Of a stretch of 64,000 nt of DNA, positions 63,036-64,000 are shown piece by piece. The translations under genes were made by a program, and so were the position numbers. The stretch is taken from positions 276,781-340,780 of the forward strand of contig JAREIK010000493.1 in the NCBI GenBank assembly GCA_029783825.1, in the 5' to 3' direction. Every line of letters starts with the position of its first letter. Positions within the stretch are counted from its first letter, which is position 1. This DNA comes from Sapria himalayana. Taxonomy: Eukaryota > Streptophyta > Magnoliopsida > Malpighiales > Rafflesiaceae. The notes beneath the pieces were generated by a model that was not told the origin of the DNA, ran no database searches, and saw only the letters and a program-made list of their open reading frames with translations.

Positions 63036-63240
63036 ACCGGGTATGCCAAGAGGCTTCAAAGGCTAGAAGCTCTGTGGAGCGCTTGACGGAGGAGGTCGAT
63101 AAGCTTCTGATAGACCTGGAGAGGTAGGACACTTTGGCTAGACGGAGGGGCGAGGTGATAGTAGAGCTCAAAGACGAGGCCTGCTCCCAATGGGCTTCCG
63201 GGTGTCTTGCCTTCCAGCGCAAATGGTATGAGGAGTTTTG
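63036..63240 (+). pseudogene. Captured gag-like coiled-coil fragment
   Basis: A GC-richer block in AT-rich DNA. In one + frame it reads ARSSVERLTEEVDKLLIDLE, a stop, then ELKDEACSQWASGCLAFQRK and a final stop at about 63240. Heptad-like Leu/Val spacing suggests a coiled coil. The EAC(S/T)xWASGxLAFQR wording resembles that in many uncharacterised plant proteins I associate with gypsy-type gag or retrotransposon-derived genes, but I cannot verify it here. Only about 65 residues are present and one internal stop interrupts it. It is a second captured fragment next to the right end of the element. Confidence 0.5.
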
Positions 63241-63642
63241 ATATTTCTAAGGTAGTAAACAAAAAAAATGTTGTTTGTTTTGTCAAGAATGAGGTTTATT
63301 TACAAGTTCAATTTTTATCATTTATGACAAGATTTCGTCCATAATAAGTTTGTAATTTTACTGAGACATTTACAAATTGTCCCTAATGATTTTGGCCTAT
63401 GGGGATGAAAATATTGAAATACAAATTGTCCTACAAAATAAGTAACTCTAAATACAAAATAATTCTTCCACAAAGAGTTAAAAATATCCCAGAGGTAAAA
63501 CTATCGAAGTGGGAGGCAAAAAAATATGGCGCTTCATTTTTGTAGACAAATTTTAAGTTTTGTCTACAATTATGTATATTTGTGGACGAAATCATTTTTG
63601 TACCCAAAAATTTCATACCTAATTTTATAATTTGTTGTAGTG
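63241..63642. repeat. Subterminal repeats and right TIR of third CACTA
   Basis: Contains TTTCGTCCATAA (63333), TTTTGTCTACAA (63556), GTGGACGAAATC (63582) and the terminus ATTTGTTGTAGTG ending at 63642, followed by ATA. The motif family matches the left end at 52987-53420. Confidence 0.8.
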
Positions 63643-64000
63643 ATATCTATATGGCACTCTTTATGTCTATCTATATATCTATCTATATAACTATTTGTGT
63701 TTATATCTATATATTTATCTATCTATTTATCTATTTATTTATTTATCTATATATCTATCCATTTAAGTATCTATCTATCTATCATTTAATCTATCAATCA
63801 ATCAAACTATCTTACTATCTATCTATCTATTGATCTATTTATAAATATAAATGTCTATCTATCTCCTTATATATCTATCTATCTATCTATATATCTATAA
63901 TCTATCAATATATCTAACAAACGTATTTCTATCTATATTTCTTTCTATATATCTATTTGTCTATCTAACTATATATCTATCAATCTTTCTTTCTATCTAT
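63643..64000. repeat. Degenerate (TCTA)n array, block 4
   Basis: Array of the same type and orientation resumes after the third CACTA element and runs off the end of the window. Confidence 0.93.

Larger units (their letters stand above)
52987..63642 (-). mobile_element. CACTA (En/Spm) element with two decayed genes and captured host fragments
   Basis: The left end is CATTACAACAAAT (CACTA with one substitution) and the right end is ATTTGTTGTAGTG, a 13-bp inverted repeat with that single mismatch. ATA is duplicated at 52984-52986 and 63643-63645. The length is 10,656 bp. Subterminal GGACGAAA / TTTCGTCC motifs cluster at both ends. The transposition genes lie on the minus strand (TNP2 at 56863-60514, second ORF at 53798-56724). 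A laccase fragment (61380-61922), a tandem duplication (about 62104-62475) and a gag-like fragment (63036-63240) lie between TNP2 and the right end. It inserted into the TCTA array. Confidence 0.93.

Noticed and set aside
1..64000. tRNA, rRNA, snRNA or telomeric repeats
   Set aside because: I looked for tRNA-like cloverleaf ends, rRNA-like conserved blocks and TTTAGGG runs while reading and saw none. A covariance-model scan would be needed to exclude small RNAs formally.

Overview
This window reads as plant nuclear DNA, most likely a eudicot and probably pericentromeric or otherwise heterochromatic. The reasons are very AT-rich spacer, spliceosomal introns, CACTA (En/Spm) transposons with plant-type TNP2 and second-ORF proteins, a decayed Ty1/copia element, and fragments of plant host genes (laccase, an RCC1-repeat protein, an Enhancer-of-polycomb-like protein). 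No species marker is present and I do not name the species. No intact host gene was found.

Layout. The backbone is a degenerate tetranucleotide array, (TCTA)n on the + strand with TCTG, TTTA, TCAA and (TA)n variants. It occurs in four blocks of the same orientation: 1-7530, 27290-35817, 45271-52986 and 63643-64000, about 24 kb in total and open at both window ends. The blocks are separated by three inserts.

(1) 7531-27289 is a CACTA element about 19.8 kb long with terminal inverted repeats and TCT target duplications. A second, 10-kb CACTA element (12776-22747, ATC target duplications) is nested inside it. The inner element carries a decayed TNP2 transposase gene, a decayed second transposition ORF and a captured Enhancer-of-polycomb-like exon.

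(2) 35818-45270 starts with a one-sided CACTA-like terminus and a 50-bp minisatellite. It continues with two exons of an RCC1/UVR8-like pseudogene. The 6.7-kb intron between them holds copia pol debris and a dispersed repeat that also occurs inside insert 1.

(3) 52987-63642 is a 10.7-kb CACTA element with ATA target duplications. On its minus strand it carries TNP2 and the second ORF, and it has captured two laccase exons and a gag-like coiled-coil fragment.

How the parts relate. In both gene-bearing CACTA elements the two transposition genes lie head to tail in the same order, next to subterminal motif clusters (ACCGACC-type in the inner element, GGACGAAA/TTTCGTCC in the 53-63 kb element) of the kind bound by CACTA accessory proteins. 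Every copy has stops or frameshifts, so any mobility would need proteins supplied in trans. The array blocks at 31.3-35.8 kb and 45.3-49.6 kb are collinear diverged copies of each other, which shows that the tetranucleotide array also grew by kilobase-scale duplication. I did not find a convincing new biochemical system. The noteworthy material is structural: a giant TCTA array with internal segmental duplication, nested CACTA elements with recoverable target-site duplications, and several gene captures.
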